This document shows, piece after piece, positions 5,940-6,904 of a stretch of DNA of 6,904 nucleotides. The stretch covers positions 1 through 6,904 of the forward strand of contig CAJXPH010000142.1 in NCBI GenBank assembly GCA_913057765.1. Reading direction: 5' to 3'. The stretch comes from an uncultured Campylobacteraceae bacterium. Lineage in GTDB: Bacteria > Campylobacterota > Campylobacteria > Campylobacterales > Arcobacteraceae. A program made the position numbers and the translations under genes. How positions within the stretch are numbered: position 1 is the stretch's first letter; every line of letters begins with the position of its first letter. Below the pieces are notes generated by a model. The model saw only the letters and a program-made list of their open reading frames with translations. It was not told where the DNA came from and did no database searches.

Positions 5940-6855
5940 CTAAACTACACAATTTTTACCAAGATCTTTGGCTCTATATAGGGATTTGTCTGCCCTATGC
6001 ATGATATCTTCAATATTCTTGTCGCTGTCTTGATATTCTGAAGTACCAATAGTAATAGTGAAAAATAGTTCTTTTGATTCAAGCTGATTAATCTCATTTA
6101 AATAGGAAATTAATTTTTTTGCAACTTTTCTTGCATTTCTAATATTTGTACTAGGTAAAAGAACAATAAATTCATCTCCCCCATATCTAACTATCAAATC
6201 CTTATCTCTTACAATGTTTTTTATTATGGATACTAATTTTTTAATAACTAAATCTCCAGTATTATGTCCATAGGTATCATTTTTAATTTTAAAATTGTCT
6301 ATATCAATTAATAACATAGAAAGTTTATCTTCTTCTCTTTTTACAATTTTCATATATTTATTAGAAAAATCTTTTAAAAATCTTCTATTGTAAACTCCGG
6401 TCAAAGAATCTGTATTTGCCAGCTCTTCATTAAAAGCTCTTTGTGTCTCTGATTTAACAAGTTTTTTTGTTCTTTGGTCTAATTCTGTAGCTAGATTATT
6501 AAAGTTTTCACTTAGAATATCTATCTCAACAATTCCACATTCCTCAAGTTTATTTATATCTTTTTTTAATCCCAAATCTTTTGTCATAGAAATAATCTTA
6601 AACAGAGGAACATTTATCATTCGAACAAATTCTTTTGCTTTAGTATATAAATATATAAAGAATAGTAAATAAAAACTTATTACTGAGGCAATAATTATAT
6701 ATCCTAAATTTATGTAGTGATCTTCCAAACTTCTTACTTCTGAAATAATTTCTTTTTCATCAATCATCGAAATTATATACCAAGAAGTTTTTTTAATTTT
6801 TTCAGTAAAGAGCAAATATTTATTATCATTTATTACTAAATCGTGAGAGTAAGGT
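5940..6855 (-). CDS. Membrane-bound diguanylate cyclase (GGDEF), N-terminus missing
   Basis: The 304 genomic residues are the C-terminal part of a sensor cyclase that makes cyclic di-GMP from two GTP. Counting from the first full genomic codon, residues 8-36 look like the end of a dCache-type periplasmic sensor (KYLLFTEKIKKTSWYIISMI). A TM helix follows at about 50-70, then a HAMP-like linker (about 71-125, with VPLFKI and GIVEIDILSENFNNLA), a short coiled segment, and a complete GGDEF domain (about 147-304). Active-site marks are DSLTGVYNRR (149-158), DIDNFKIKNDTYGH (184-197) and GGDEF (225-229). RDKD (216-219) lies five residues before GGDEF, the normal position of the inhibitory I-site. 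There is no EAL domain; the stop is TAG at 5942. The reading frame stays open into the adapter, but those extra residues are artefact. The signal sensed is unknown. Confidence 0.93.
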
Positions 6856-6904
6856 CTGTCTCTTATACACATCTCCGAGCCCACGAGACCAGAGAGGATC
6901 TCGT
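6856..6904 (-). other. Nextera Read 2 adapter with i7 index (artefact)
   Basis: Bases 6856-6874 are the Tn5 mosaic end CTGTCTCTTATACACATCT, 6875-6889 the Nextera Read 2 tail, 6890-6897 an 8-base index CAGAGAGG (which I recall as Nextera N708), and 6898-6904 the start of the P7 sequence. None of this is genomic. Translated on the minus strand it yields the residues MCIRDR, a familiar contamination signature. Confidence 0.98.

Noticed and set aside
5910..5940. Possible terminator just after the diguanylate cyclase stop
   Set aside because: Only a 4-bp TCAT/ATGA pairing around a T-rich loop, with no GC-rich stem or following U-run on the minus strand.
31..6855. A novel defence, mobile or biosynthetic system
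   Set aside because: All genes belong to familiar families (sensor proteins, Liv transporter, MarC). I saw no CRISPR repeats, toxin-antitoxin pair, recombinase, tRNA or shift in base composition pointing to an island.

Overview
This is a short AT-rich contig (estimated by eye at about 30% G+C) that carries Illumina Nextera adapter at both ends. Bases 1-30 and 6856-6904 are library sequence, so the biological DNA is 31-6855. Low G+C, T-rich upstream regions, A/T-ending codons and the character of the proteins suggest Campylobacterota, most likely the Arcobacter group. That assignment rests on recognising protein style, not on a search.

Every supported gene reads on the minus strand. In transcription order they are: (1) 6855-5940, the 3' part of a membrane diguanylate cyclase (end of a dCache-like sensor, TM helix, HAMP, GGDEF), whose 5' end is lost at the contig edge; (2) 5822-4707, a periplasmic amino-acid-binding protein; (3) a clear intrinsic terminator at 4663-4694; (4) livH, livM, livG and livF, packed with 2-nt gaps or overlaps; (5) marC, starting 6 nt after livF with a TTG codon; (6) 473-31, the N-terminal part of a secreted/membrane sensor with a 7TMR-DISM extracellular-2-like domain, truncated by the left edge.

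Genes 2 to 5 form one functional unit. The binding protein captures branched-chain or similar amino acids in the periplasm, LivH and LivM form the channel, LivG and LivF power it with ATP, and MarC belongs to a membrane family that includes neutral amino acid transporters. The terminator after the binding-protein gene would let that protein be made in excess over the permease. The two flanking sensor genes are probably separate transcription units, and nothing in the sequence ties them to the transporter.

There is no intergenic gap above about 120 bp, and I see no RNA gene, insertion sequence, CRISPR array or prophage. I found no undescribed system. The points most worth a second look are the adapter contamination (which creates a false protein N-terminus), the attenuating terminator, the marC linkage, and the start-codon corrections for livH and livF.
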